Below, in pieces: positions 38,396 to 49,078 of a stretch of DNA of 64,000 nucleotides. The notes beneath the pieces were generated by a model. That model was not told the origin of the DNA, made no database searches, and saw nothing but the letters and a program-made list of their open reading frames with translations. Every line of letters starts with the position of its first letter. The stretch's first letter is position 1. Source of the stretch: Rhizobiales bacterium dw_265 (lineage in GTDB: Bacteria > Pseudomonadota > Alphaproteobacteria > Micropepsales > Micropepsaceae); the NCBI GenBank assembly GCA_018449595.1, contig JAAVUU010000002.1, forward strand, positions 434,001 through 498,000, given 5' to 3'. The position numbers were made by a program, and so were the translations under genes.

Positions 38396-39223
38396 TCATG
38401 GCCCAGAGAAGTCCCGGTCGTGTTGCAGGTTGGGAATCCGCGCCCGCGCCGCGAATGACAGGGCCGGGTCGATGTCGGCCAGGATCACGCCGGGCTCGGT
38501 CCCGGCCTCGGCCAGCACCTCGCCCCAGGGCCCGACGATCAGGCTGTGGCCATAGGTCTTGCGGCCATTGGCATGAAGGCCGCCCTGCGCCGGGGCGACC
38601 ACAAAGGCGCCGTTCTCGATCGCCCGGGCCCGCAGCAGCACATGCCAGTGGGCGGTGCCGGTGGGCACGGTAAAGGCTGCCGGCACCGTAAACAGGAAGG
38701 CGCCTTTTTTTGCCAGGCTGCGGTAAAGCTGGGGAAAGCGCACATCATAGCAGATGGTCAGTCCGATGCCGCCCCAGGGGGTATCGGCCACCACGGCGGC
38801 ATCGCCGCCCGCCACGGTGCTGGATTCGCGATAGGCCTCGCCCGAGGCCAGCTCGACGTCGAACAGATGGATCTTGCTGTAGCGGGCGGTGACCTGCCCG
38901 TCCGGCGAAACAAGAAAGCTGCGATTGGCGGTCTTGGTATCGGAAACCTTGATCGCCAGCGATCCGATCAGCAGCCAGACCTTCAGTTCCTGCGCCAGCG
39001 CCGCGAACACCGGCAGCGCCGGGTCGTGGGCCTCGTCAAAACTGGAGGCCAGCTTGGCGCCGCCATCCAGCGCCATGAGGGTGGTGTTTTCCGGCGTGGC
39101 AATGAAGGCCGCGCCCTGGGCGGCTGCGTCCCGCACCAGGGCGACTGTGGTGGCGATATTCTCCGCCACGTCGTCGCTGGAGCGCAGCTGAACGCATGCC
39201 GCCTTGAAGGCCCGCACGCTCAT
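38396..39223 (-). CDS. Carbon-nitrogen hydrolase (nitrilase-like, Nit family)
   Basis: A 275-residue amidase of the nitrilase superfamily with the Glu-Lys-Cys triad: E in ATPENTTLM, K in YSKIHLFD, C in TICYDVRFPQLYRSLA. By position and sequence it is of the Nit1/Nit2 branch, which repairs deaminated glutathione or acts as omega-amidase. Its ATG overlaps the upstream gene stop (TAATG). No signal peptide, cytosolic. Confidence 0.92.
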   Translation of the reverse strand: MSVRAFKAACVQLRSSDDVAENIATTVALVRDAAAQGAAFIATPENTTLMALDGGAKLASSFDEAHDPALPVFAALAQELKVWLLIGSLAIKVSDTKTANRSFLVSPDGQVTARYSKIHLFDVELASGEAYRESSTVAGGDAAVVADTPWGGIGLTICYDVRFPQLYRSLAKKGAFLFTVPAAFTVPTGTAHWHVLLRARAIENGAFVVAPAQGGLHANGRKTYGHSLIVGPWGEVLAEAGTEPGVILADIDPALSFAARARIPNLQHDRDFSGP

Positions 39224-39771
39224 TATTTCAGGCGATCCGCGATCTTGGCGATGGCGGCGCGGACGCAGACTTCATCCTTGTCGCCGCCCGGCGAGCCCGA
39301 CACCGCGAAGACGCCGACCACCTCACCGCCCGCCGTCAGCGGCACCGCGCCCTGGCGCGCCGTGTCGATCAGGGGATCGGCCTTGAGTTCGGCGGCGAAG
39401 GCCGGGTCGGCGGCGGCCTTGGCGGCCACCTCGCCGCTGGTCATCTTGTATTTCAGCACCGCCTGCACCTTGCTCATGGCGATGCGCTGGGTGATGGCGG
39501 CGGCGCCGTCATTGGAGATCACCACAATCGGCACGCCCGCCGAGTCGGCGATCAGGGCGGTGGTCTTGTAGGTGTTGCCCAGGCAGACGCGGTTGGCTTC
39601 GACCGCGGCTTCGATGGCCAGCGCCGTGGGGATGCCCTTGGCGCGCGCCGGGCGCGGCAGCTTCATCTCGTCGGCGGTGGGCGCGGGCGCGATGGTGGGC
39701 GCGGGATTGACCTGGGCGAAGGCAGGCGCCGCGATCAGCAGCGCGGTGGCGGCGAGCAAAATCTTCTTCAT
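39223..39771 (-). CDS. Exported GlcG/HbpS-like haem-binding protein (DUF336)
   Basis: A 182-residue secreted protein with signal peptide MKKILLAATALLIAAPAFA. The mature domain has the GlcG/HbpS signatures ALIADSAGVPIVVISNDGA, RIAMSKVQAVLKYKMTSGEVA and GAVPLTAGGEVVGVFAVSGSPGGDKDEVCVRAAI. Relatives bind haem or cobalamin in the periplasm; the precise ligand here is unknown. It is inserted between the usual neighbours grxC and nit, and its TAA overlaps the nit ATG by one base, so they are co-translated. Confidence 0.88.
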   Translation of the reverse strand: MKKILLAATALLIAAPAFAQVNPAPTIAPAPTADEMKLPRPARAKGIPTALAIEAAVEANRVCLGNTYKTTALIADSAGVPIVVISNDGAAAITQRIAMSKVQAVLKYKMTSGEVAAKAAADPAFAAELKADPLIDTARQGAVPLTAGGEVVGVFAVSGSPGGDKDEVCVRAAIAKIADRLK

Positions 39772-39846
39772 GATGTTCCCTTCCCGGTTGGCTTATTTAT
39801 GCGGCAGTATTCGAGGTCATTGCGGTTTTTGTCCACCCCAAACCCA

Positions 39847-39973
39847 TGTCATGGCCCGCCGGAGAGCGGGCCACCCAGCTGGGTCAGTCTACATTTTTGA
39901 CGGTTTCGCGGAGACACGTCCTGCAAAACCCGGCCTGTATCAGCTGGGTGGCCCGCATTCGCGGGCCATGACA
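39847..39973. repeat. Dispersed bipartite palindrome, copy F
   Basis: Between grxC and the DUF336 gene (both minus). Left TGTCATGGCCCGCCGGAGAGCGGGCCA with CCCAGCTGGG; right CAGCTGGGTGGCCCGCATTCGCGGGCCATGACA. The inner CCCAGCTGGG is itself palindromic. Spacer about 60 bases. Confidence 0.82.
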
Positions 39974-39982
39974 CGGGTGGTG

Positions 39983-40237
39983 CTAAGCCAGCAGCGCGTC
40001 CAGCTTGCCGGCCTTTTCCAGGGCATGCAGGTCGTCGCAGCCGCCGACATGGGTGTCGCCGATGAAGATCTGCGGCACGGTGCGGGCGCCGCCGGAATTG
40101 GCTTCCATCTCCTCGCGGGCTTCCTCGCTCATGAAGACGTCGATTTCCTCGAAAGGGGCACCCTTTTTGGTCAGCAGCGACTTGGCGCGCACGCAATAAG
40201 GGCAGATCGGCGTGGTGTAGATGCGAACGGTCTTCAT
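39983..40237 (-). CDS. grxC: Glutaredoxin 3
   Basis: An 84-residue dithiol glutaredoxin with active site CPYC (TTPICPYCVRAKSLL), the cis-Pro segment TVPQIFIGDTHVGGCDDL and a normal length. It reduces protein disulfides and glutathione mixed disulfides. ATG 40237 is preferred over the in-frame 40252 codon. Between comF and nit as in other alphaproteobacteria. Confidence 0.96.
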   Translation of the reverse strand: MKTVRIYTTPICPYCVRAKSLLTKKGAPFEEIDVFMSEEAREEMEANSGGARTVPQIFIGDTHVGGCDDLHALEKAGKLDALLA

Positions 40238-40264
40238 GACGCAACTCGGCAAATGTGACGGCTC

Positions 40265-40993
40265 CTATATAAGCATGTCCGTGGCCTTCACAACGCGGGC
40301 CAGGGCCAGCACATGCACCTCATGCGCCCCCGCCCGTTTCAGGGCCCGGGCACAGGCTTCCGCCGTGGCGCCGGTGGTCAGCACATCATCCAGCAGCAGC
40401 ACCCGCCGGCCCGCGACTTTGGCGGGATCGGGAACCCGGAAAGCCCGCTGGACATTGCGCCGCCGCGCCTTGGCGCTGGACATGGCCCCCTGGCTTGGGG
40501 TGGAACGGCTGCGGGCCAGGGCCAGGGGATCGCAGGCCATGTTCCAGTCCCGCGCCAGCCGCCGCGCCAGTTCCGCCGACTGGTTGTAGCGCCGCCGCCA
40601 CAGCCGCCAGGGATGCAGCGGCACCGGCACCACCAGGTCGCAGGCCTCGCGCGCGCCCACCCGGTCCAGCCAGCGGGCGAAACCGGGCACCAGGTCCAGC
40701 CGGTCGGCATGTTTCAGCGCCAGGATCGCGCCCCTGCTGTTGTCGTCATAAGCCAGGATGGCGCGGGCGCTGTCGAAGGCCGGCGGCCTGGCCAGGCAGG
40801 CGGCGCAATGGTTTTCGCCTTCCAGCGCCACGGGAAAGGGCAAGCCGCAACAGGCGCAGCAGGGCCCGTCGAGAAAGCGGATGGCGCTCCAGCAGGCGGC
40901 GCAGAAACCCGGCTCGCCCACCGTGGCGCGGCACGCCATGCATTGCGGGGGAAACAGCAGGTCCAGAACCGCTTTGGCGACATTCCCAGCCAT
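40265..40993 (-). CDS. comF: ComF family amidophosphoribosyltransferase-like protein
   Basis: A 242-residue protein. The N-terminus has zinc-ribbon Cys pairs (CMAC, FCAAC, CCACC, CAAC), the C-terminus a PRTase fold with VLLLDDVLTTGATAEACA binding the PRPP motif and RRYNQSAELARRLA. ComF supports DNA uptake in competent bacteria; in non-competent relatives its role is unclear. MAGNVA is chosen as the start; the longer frame runs into the divergent methyltransferase gene. Confidence 0.92.
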   Translation of the reverse strand: MAGNVAKAVLDLLFPPQCMACRATVGEPGFCAACWSAIRFLDGPCCACCGLPFPVALEGENHCAACLARPPAFDSARAILAYDDNSRGAILALKHADRLDLVPGFARWLDRVGAREACDLVVPVPLHPWRLWRRRYNQSAELARRLARDWNMACDPLALARSRSTPSQGAMSSAKARRRNVQRAFRVPDPAKVAGRRVLLLDDVLTTGATAEACARALKRAGAHEVHVLALARVVKATDMLI

Positions 40994-41010
40994 GGCGTAA
41001 CATAGCCGGG

Positions 41011-41859
41011 ATGGCCAACACGCGCCCGCCTCTTTTCGATTTCTCCGCAAGCCGCCGCGCCCGCGCCCGGGCGGCGCGGCTGAAGGGCGACCGCTTTCTC
41101 GACCAGGCCGCCGCCGAAGGCCTGGCCGACCGGCTGGCGGCGGTGGTGCGGAAATTCGAGCGCGGGTTGTGGATCGGCGAGATGGTGCCGCAACCGCTTG
41201 TTTCTTTTGCGCGGCATTGGACCTGCGCCGATTTTGATCGCCATGAGGTTCTCGCCACCGAAGGCCCTTTCGATCTCGCCGTCAGCCTGTTCTCCCTGCA
41301 GGGGGTGAACGACCTGCCCGGCGCGCTGGTGCAGATCCGCCGCGCCCTCAAGCCGGATGGCCTGTTCCTGGCGGCGCTTCTGGGCGGCGGCACCCTTGGG
41401 GAATTGCGCGAGGCCTTTGCCCAGGCGGAAACCGCTACCCGTGGCGGCATCAGCCCGCGGGTTTCGCCCTTCGCCGATGTCCGCGACCTGGGCGGGCTGC
41501 TGCAGCGGGCGGGCTTTGCCCTGCCCGTCGCCGATGTCGAGCGGCTGAATGTCCGCTATGGCGATTTCCCGGCCCTGGCGCGCGACCTGCGGGCGCACGG
41601 CTTCACCAATGCGATGACCGAGCGCAGCAGGCTGCCGCTGCGCCGGGACACCTATGCTGCACTTGTGGCGAATTATGCTGCGCAGCATTCCGACCCCGAT
41701 GGCCGGTTGCGGGCGCGGTTCGAGACGCTTTACCTGACCGGCTGGGCGCCGCATGAGAGCCAGCAGCAGCCGCTTCGGCCCGGCAGCGCCAAGGCGCGGC
41801 TGGCGGAGGCGCTGGGCACGACAGAGCGGATTATTTCAGACCCGTCGAAACCAGGTTGA
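41011..41859 (+). CDS. BioC/NDUFAF5-type methyltransferase with degraded SAM-binding motif
   Basis: A 282-residue homologue of the alphaproteobacterial NDUFAF5/BioC-like methyltransferase usually found beside comF. The C-terminal two thirds are well conserved: LFSLQGVNDLPGALVQIRRAL, SPRVSPFADVRDLGGLLQRAGFALP, and TGWAPHESQQQPLRPGSAKARLAEALG. Motif I, normally LDLGxxxG, reads LWIGEMVPQPLVS, and the following segment is shorter than usual, so SAM binding may be lost. It might be a diverged or regulatory paralogue. The 3' end overlaps the minus-strand pilin gene by 29 bases. Confidence 0.75.
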   Translation: MANTRPPLFDFSASRRARARAARLKGDRFLDQAAAEGLADRLAAVVRKFERGLWIGEMVPQPLVSFARHWTCADFDRHEVLATEGPFDLAVSLFSLQGVNDLPGALVQIRRALKPDGLFLAALLGGGTLGELREAFAQAETATRGGISPRVSPFADVRDLGGLLQRAGFALPVADVERLNVRYGDFPALARDLRAHGFTNAMTERSRLPLRRDTYAALVANYAAQHSDPDGRLRARFETLYLTGWAPHESQQQPLRPGSAKARLAEALGTTERIISDPSKPG

Positions 41860-41983
41860 ACATGCCCGAGACCTTGCTGCCCACCGCGGCGGTGGCGGTC
41901 ACGATCACGATCGAGATCAGGCTGGCGATCAGGGCATATTCCATCGCGGTGGCGCCGGAGGTGTCGGCCGCCAGGTCTCTCAC
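41831..41983 (-). CDS. Flp/Fap-type pilin subunit
   Basis: A 50-residue protein of the Flp pilin class: short leader (VRDLAADTS), GATAMEYALIASLISIVIVTATAAVGSKVSGMFNLVSTGLK. The GATAxEY signature after the leader and the single hydrophobic helix match Flp prepilins cleaved by TadV/CpaA. The GTG start overlaps the mutT TGA (GTGA), hence translational coupling is probable. No tad/cpa genes are nearby, so it is an orphan. The leader is very short, so processing should be verified. Confidence 0.72.
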   Translation of the reverse strand: MRDLAADTSGATAMEYALIASLISIVIVTATAAVGSKVSGMFNLVSTGLK

Positions 41984-42390
41984 AAGAGATCGCGCAGCAT
42001 GGGAACAAGCGGCAAGTCGGCCGCGGGCATGGGAAAATCCTTCATGTCTCTGGGCCGGACCCATTTCAGGGCCGCATGATGGCGCCGCTGGGGCGTGCCG
42101 TCCCAGCGGCGGCAGATATAAAACGGCATCAAAAGGTGAAATGCGTCGTAGGTATGCGAAGCAAAGGTGAACGGCGCGAGACAGGCTTCCTTCACCGCGA
42201 TCCCGAGTTCTTCCTTCAACTCGCGGATCAGCGAGTCTTCCGGCCGTTCCCCGGCCTCGACCTTGCCGCCTGGAAATTCCCATAGCCCTGCCATCGCCTT
42301 GCCTTCGGGCCGCTGCGCGATCAGCACGCGGCCGTCGGCGTCCACCAACGCCGCCGCAACAACTAGCAATAGGGGTTGCGGCATGTTCAT
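41980..42390 (-). CDS. mutT: MutT-type Nudix hydrolase (8-oxo-dGTPase)
   Basis: A 136-residue Nudix protein. The Nudix box is GGKVEAGERPEDSLIRELKEELGI, matching GX5EX7REUXEEXGU; upstream is LIAQRPEGKAMAGLWEFPGG, characteristic of MutT. It sanitises 8-oxo-dGTP. The 3' end is overlapped by the pilin start. Usually the next upstream gene is argJ; here osmC and a beta-lactamase lie between. Confidence 0.92.
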   Translation of the reverse strand: MNMPQPLLLVVAAALVDADGRVLIAQRPEGKAMAGLWEFPGGKVEAGERPEDSLIRELKEELGIAVKEACLAPFTFASHTYDAFHLLMPFYICRRWDGTPQRRHHAALKWVRPRDMKDFPMPAADLPLVPMLRDLL

Positions 42391-42468
42391 CTTGGCGTCA
42401 CAGGGCTAAGGTCAAGTTAAGCGGCATGGTTATCATGCCTTAAAGTTTTGAGCCAAACGGAGATGAAG

Positions 42469-42891
42469 ATGACGACATTCGGCACGGCAAAATGGCATGG
42501 CGGCATCAAGGACGGCATTGGCGCCATCTCCACCAAGAGCGGCGCGCTGAGCGACTATCCCTATGGCTTCGCCAGCCGCTTCGAGGGCAAGCCCGGCACC
42601 AATCCGGAAGAACTGATCGGCGGGGCGCATTCCGGCTGCTTCACCATGGCGCTGTCGCTGATCCTGGGCCAGGCCGGCTTCACCGCCGACGAGATGAACA
42701 CCACCGCCGAAATCACCTTGTCCAAGGACGGCGACGGCTTCACCATCACCAAATCGGCGCTGACCCTGCGGGCGAAAATTCCCGGCATCACCGAGGAGAA
42801 GTTCCTGGAACTCGCCGGCCTGGCCGAAAAAGGCTGCCCGGTCTCCAAGGTGCTGAAGTGCGAGATCACCCTCGACGCGGCGCTCGTCTAG
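42469..42891 (+). CDS. osmC: OsmC/Ohr-type peroxiredoxin
   Basis: A 140-residue OsmC-like thiol peroxidase against organic hydroperoxides. The two catalytic Cys are in GGAHSGCFTMALSLIL and EKGCPVSKVLKC. GGAG at 42459-42462 suits the ATG at 42469; the ATG at 42463 is too close. It converges with the beta-lactamase gene, the two sharing the CTAG at 42888-42891 as their stop codons on opposite strands. Confidence 0.93.
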   Translation: MTTFGTAKWHGGIKDGIGAISTKSGALSDYPYGFASRFEGKPGTNPEELIGGAHSGCFTMALSLILGQAGFTADEMNTTAEITLSKDGDGFTITKSALTLRAKIPGITEEKFLELAGLAEKGCPVSKVLKCEITLDAALV

Positions 42892-43733
42892 GCGAAGGCG
42901 CTTGCGAGAATGCGGCCGACCGACGCGACAATGTCGGTCGTGCCGTGTTCGGTATAGACAGTCACCAGAAGCGGCTTTCGTCCCGGCGGCGTGACGATGG
43001 CGATGTCATTTGTCAGGCCGGCGCGGTCTGGACCGCGCCCGGTCTTGTCTCCGATTTGCCAGGCGGCGGGCAGCCCCGCACGCAGCATGGCCGCGCCGGT
43101 GGTGTTGGCGTGCATCCAGCCCAGCAACCGGGCGCGCGCGGCAGCCGACAACACGTCGCCCAGGAGCAATTGCCGCAGATTGCCCAGCATGGCGGTGGGC
43201 GTGGTGGTGTTGCGGTTGCCGTCGGGCACATTGAGTTGCGGCTCGTTATCGTCCAGCCGGGTGGTTTCGTCGCCGATCCGCCGCCAGAAGGCGGTCATCG
43301 CCGCGGGCCCGCCCAGCGCGGCCAGCAACAGGTTGGCGGCGCCATTGTCGCTGTAAATGACGGCGGCCTCGCACAAGGCGGCGACGGTCATGCCGCGGTC
43401 CACATTCCTGGCGGTGGCCGGGGACACGCCCAGCGGCACCTCCTTGCCGTAACGCACCAGCCGGTCGAGCTTTTCGGCGCTTTTGTCGGCTTTCGCCAAG
43501 GTCGCCGCCGCCAGCGACAGCTTGAAGGTCGAACACATCACAAAGCGTTCGGCTTCGCGATTCACAACGATCCGGCCATTGCCGGTGTCCAGCGCCGCCA
43601 CGCCGATGCGCGCGCCGCTGCGCTTCTCCAGTGCACGGATGGGCGCGGCCAGGTCGACGGCGAAGGCGCGCCCCGGTAGCAGCAGGGCGCTGCCGGCCAG
43701 AACCGCGCGGCGGTCAACTTCTGTAGGAGCCAT
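42888..43733 (-). CDS. Class A serine beta-lactamase
   Basis: A 281-residue exported hydrolase. Signal [18 protein letters not shown] has a twin-arginine-like RR, suggesting Tat export. All class A motifs are present: S-x-x-K in MCSTFK, SDN in YSDNGAAN, E166 region EPQLN, and KTG in [12 protein letters not shown]. Cys precedes the active Ser, as in CTX-M, KPC and SME, but the matching second Cys after KTG is absent, so no disulfide. The start overlaps the argJ end by 20 bases, so it is read with argJ. Codon use matches the core genome, so it seems a resident enzyme. Spectrum cannot be predicted. Confidence 0.9.
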   Translation of the reverse strand: MAPTEVDRRAVLAGSALLLPGRAFAVDLAAPIRALEKRSGARIGVAALDTGNGRIVVNREAERFVMCSTFKLSLAAATLAKADKSAEKLDRLVRYGKEVPLGVSPATARNVDRGMTVAALCEAAVIYSDNGAANLLLAALGGPAAMTAFWRRIGDETTRLDDNEPQLNVPDGNRNTTTPTAMLGNLRQLLLGDVLSAAARARLLGWMHANTTGAAMLRAGLPAAWQIGDKTGRGPDRAGLTNDIAIVTPPGRKPLLVTVYTEHGTTDIVASVGRILASAFA

Positions 43734-45021
43734 TGATGTCGATATAGCCGTGGGTGAGGTCGCAGGTCCAGATGCGCGCCGCGCCTTTGCCGAGGCCCAG
43801 GTCAACCGCAATCTGAACGTCGCGGCCTGACACCGCCTTGGTCGCCAGTGCTTCATTGTACTTCGCCGCGCGCATGCCTTTTTCGGCCACCACATGGCCG
43901 CCGAAGCTGATCTTGAGCTTGTCGCGGTCGGCGGCCTCGCCCGCCTTGCCCACCGCCATCACGATACGGCCCCAGTTGGCGTCATTGCCCGCCACCGCCG
44001 TCTTGACCAGCGGCGAGTTGGCGATGGACAGCGCGATGCGCCTGGCGGCGGCATCGCTTTGCGCCCCCGTCACGTCAATGCGGATCAGCTTCTGCGCGCC
44101 CTCCCCGTCCTTGACCACCTGCAGCGCCAGGTCGAGCAGTACGGCATCCAGCGCCCGGCGGAATTGCGTCAGCTTCTTGTCCGCGGCCTTGGCGATGGCG
44201 GTGTGCTTGCCGCCCTTGCCCGTCGCGAACAGGATCAGGGTATCGCTGGTGGAAGTGTCGGAATCCACCGTGATGGCATTGAAGGACGGGCCCACGCCCG
44301 CGCTTAGACACTCCTGCAGCACCGACGCCGGCAGGCTGGCGTCGGTGAAGACAAAGCTCAGCATGGTCGCCATGTCGGGCGCGATCATGCCCGAGCCCTT
44401 GGCGATGCCGTTGATGGTGACTTTCACCCCGTCGATCATCGCCGTGGCGGTGGCGGCCTTGGGATAGGTGTCGGTGGTCATGATGGCGTCGGCGGCGGCG
44501 CGCCAGTTGCCCGCCGCGCCCTGCGTCACCAGCCCGGCCAGCACGGCGGTGATCTTGTGCGAGGGCAGCGGCTCGCCGATCACCCCGGTCGAGGCCATGA
44601 AGACCTCCTGCGGGCGGCAGCCGGCGACATTGGCGGCTTCGGCGGCGATTTCGCGCACCCCCTCCAGCCCGGCCTTGCCGGTGAAGGCGTTGGCGTTGCC
44701 GCTGTTCACCACCAGGACGCGCGCCTCCCCGCCCTTGAGCTTGTCGCGGCACCACAGGACCGGGGCCGAGGCCGTCCTGGAGGTGGTGAACACCCCCGCC
44801 ACCTGGGTCCCGGGCGCCAGCAGGGCCAGGAGGACATCGGTGCGGTCCTTGTAGCGTACCCCGGCCGCGACGGTGGCCAGGCGGACCCCGGCCAGCGGCG
44901 GCAATTTGGGGAAGCTTTTGGGGGCCAAAGGAGAGATGAGCGGCGACACCGCAGGACCGGGCGCTTTCGCCGGAGGCGATTTTTGCGTCGTTTTGGCGTT
45001 CCTGATTGTTTTCTGGACCAT
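43714..45021 (-). CDS. argJ: Bifunctional ornithine acetyltransferase/N-acetylglutamate synthase
   Basis: A 435-residue enzyme of the acetyl cycle in arginine synthesis. The self-cleavage site with the nucleophilic Thr is in [13 protein letters not shown] (cleavage at A-T), preceded by [11 protein letters not shown]-terminal blocks [31 protein letters not shown] and the C-terminal [25 protein letters not shown] are family signatures. The first 40 residues form a Pro/Lys-rich extension. It is divergent from secA, a conserved alphaproteobacterial pairing. Confidence 0.96.
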   Translation of the reverse strand: MVQKTIRNAKTTQKSPPAKAPGPAVSPLISPLAPKSFPKLPPLAGVRLATVAAGVRYKDRTDVLLALLAPGTQVAGVFTTSRTASAPVLWCRDKLKGGEARVLVVNSGNANAFTGKAGLEGVREIAAEAANVAGCRPQEVFMASTGVIGEPLPSHKITAVLAGLVTQGAAGNWRAAADAIMTTDTYPKAATATAMIDGVKVTINGIAKGSGMIAPDMATMLSFVFTDASLPASVLQECLSAGVGPSFNAITVDSDTSTSDTLILFATGKGGKHTAIAKAADKKLTQFRRALDAVLLDLALQVVKDGEGAQKLIRIDVTGAQSDAAARRIALSIANSPLVKTAVAGNDANWGRIVMAVGKAGEAADRDKLKISFGGHVVAEKGMRAAKYNEALATKAVSGRDVQIAVDLGLGKGAARIWTCDLTHGYIDINGSYRS

Positions 45022-45156
45022 ATTTCCCCCGGTTTGGCCGGGGATATTCTGAAAATCTCCCGGTTTGACAAGAGACTAGCGCGTTCTTATGTCTCCGGCG
45101 CGGCCGCGGATCGCGGATTTGGCGATCTTTTCCCCCGGCCGGATGTAGAGGATTTC

Positions 45157-47853
<2,697 letters not shown>

Positions 47854-47862
47854 CGCCGGCCC

Positions 47863-47937
47863 GGATGGACGCGGGCGCCCCGTTGGTTTGATGGGCGCGA
47901 CGCGCCGGGGTGTTTGATGGACGCGCGCCGGGGGGCA
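47863..47937. repeat. Degenerate tandem GC-rich repeat after secA
   Basis: Three imperfect units around GGATGGACGCGGGCGCCCC, TTTGATGGGCGCGACGCGCCGGGG and TTTGATGGACGCGCGCCGGGG lie between secA and corA. Could form alternative stems ending secA; no gene. Confidence 0.5.
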
Positions 47938-48006
47938 TTGACGTAACTTCATCATTGCGCCGTTCGCCGCTTTCGCGCGTTATGAGCGCGAAACGGGGAA
48001 TCGCGC

Positions 48007-48945
48007 GTGATTACCGAACATCAATCCGGCGGCAAACTGGTCTGGGTGGACCTGTATAATCCCTCCAACGAGGAGATCGCCCAGGCCTGCACCGTCTACA
48101 AGCTCGACATTCCACCCCGCCCGCAACTGGAGGAGATCGAATTCTCCAGCCGGCTGCAATATGAGGACGAGGTCTTCACCATCTCGGTGCCGGTGACGCC
48201 CCACAGCAAGACCGGCGGCGAGGACATCACCACCCCGCTGGGCTTTGTGCTGACCCGGGACCTGCTGGTCACCGTCCATTTCGCCCAGCTTCACACCTTC
48301 GAGGCGATAAGAACCCGCGTCGAGCGCCGCCCGCGCAGCGCCCCGGACATCTTCCTGGTGATCCTGGAATCGCTGATCGACTATAACGCCGACCGGCTGG
48401 AGGAATTGCGCGCCGAGGCGCTGAAGATTTCCCAGCGCATCTTCCACAAGGAGACGCAGGAACGCCAGCAATACAATGTCGCCCGCATCAACAGGATGCT
48501 GCGCGACACCCTGGTGGAGATCGGCGACATGGGCGAGCGGCTGTCGCATACCCGCGACACCCTGCTGGTGCTGCAGCGCGCGGTGCCCTTCATCACCGAG
48601 CATGGCGACGACTGGATGGAGGCCACCATCAAGGCGCGGCTGAAGATGGCGGGCAAGGACGTGCAGTCGCTCAACGATTACGAAGTCCATCTCACCGACA
48701 AGCTGCAATTCCTGCTGGATGCCGATCTGGGCTTTATCAGCGTCGAGCAGAACGATTTGTTCAAGGTGCTGACCATCGCCTCGGTGGTGGGCATTCCCCC
48801 GGTGCTGGTGGCCGGCATCTGGGGCATGAACTTCCACAACATGCCCGAATTGAGCTGGGCTTGGGGCTATCCCTTCGCCTGGGCAGTGATCATCCTCAGC
48901 GGGGTGCTGCCGCTGGCCTGGTTCAAATACAGAAATTGGTGGTGA
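48007..48945 (+). CDS. corA: CorA-type magnesium/cobalt transporter
   Basis: A 312-residue inner-membrane channel. The cytoplasmic alpha/beta funnel and long helix (RDTLVEIGDMGERLSHTRDTLLVLQ) lead to two C-terminal membrane spans flanking the signature GMN (IWGMNFHNMPEL), followed by WGYPFAWAVIILSGVLPLAWF and a basic tail. GTG start, 154 bases after secA. Mg2+ uptake is the expected role. Confidence 0.94.
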   Translation: MITEHQSGGKLVWVDLYNPSNEEIAQACTVYKLDIPPRPQLEEIEFSSRLQYEDEVFTISVPVTPHSKTGGEDITTPLGFVLTRDLLVTVHFAQLHTFEAIRTRVERRPRSAPDIFLVILESLIDYNADRLEELRAEALKISQRIFHKETQERQQYNVARINRMLRDTLVEIGDMGERLSHTRDTLLVLQRAVPFITEHGDDWMEATIKARLKMAGKDVQSLNDYEVHLTDKLQFLLDADLGFISVEQNDLFKVLTIASVVGIPPVLVAGIWGMNFHNMPELSWAWGYPFAWAVIILSGVLPLAWFKYRNWW

Positions 48946-49078
48946 CCGCGCGGGCGCCGCAGCGGATATTGCCAATTTTTCATCTTCGGCTAGTCTCCCG
49001 CCACGCGCGGATGTCATCTGCGCGGGAGCAAATCCAATTCCAGTTCCGCCGCGTACAAGCTGAAAAAGGGGTGTTTCC

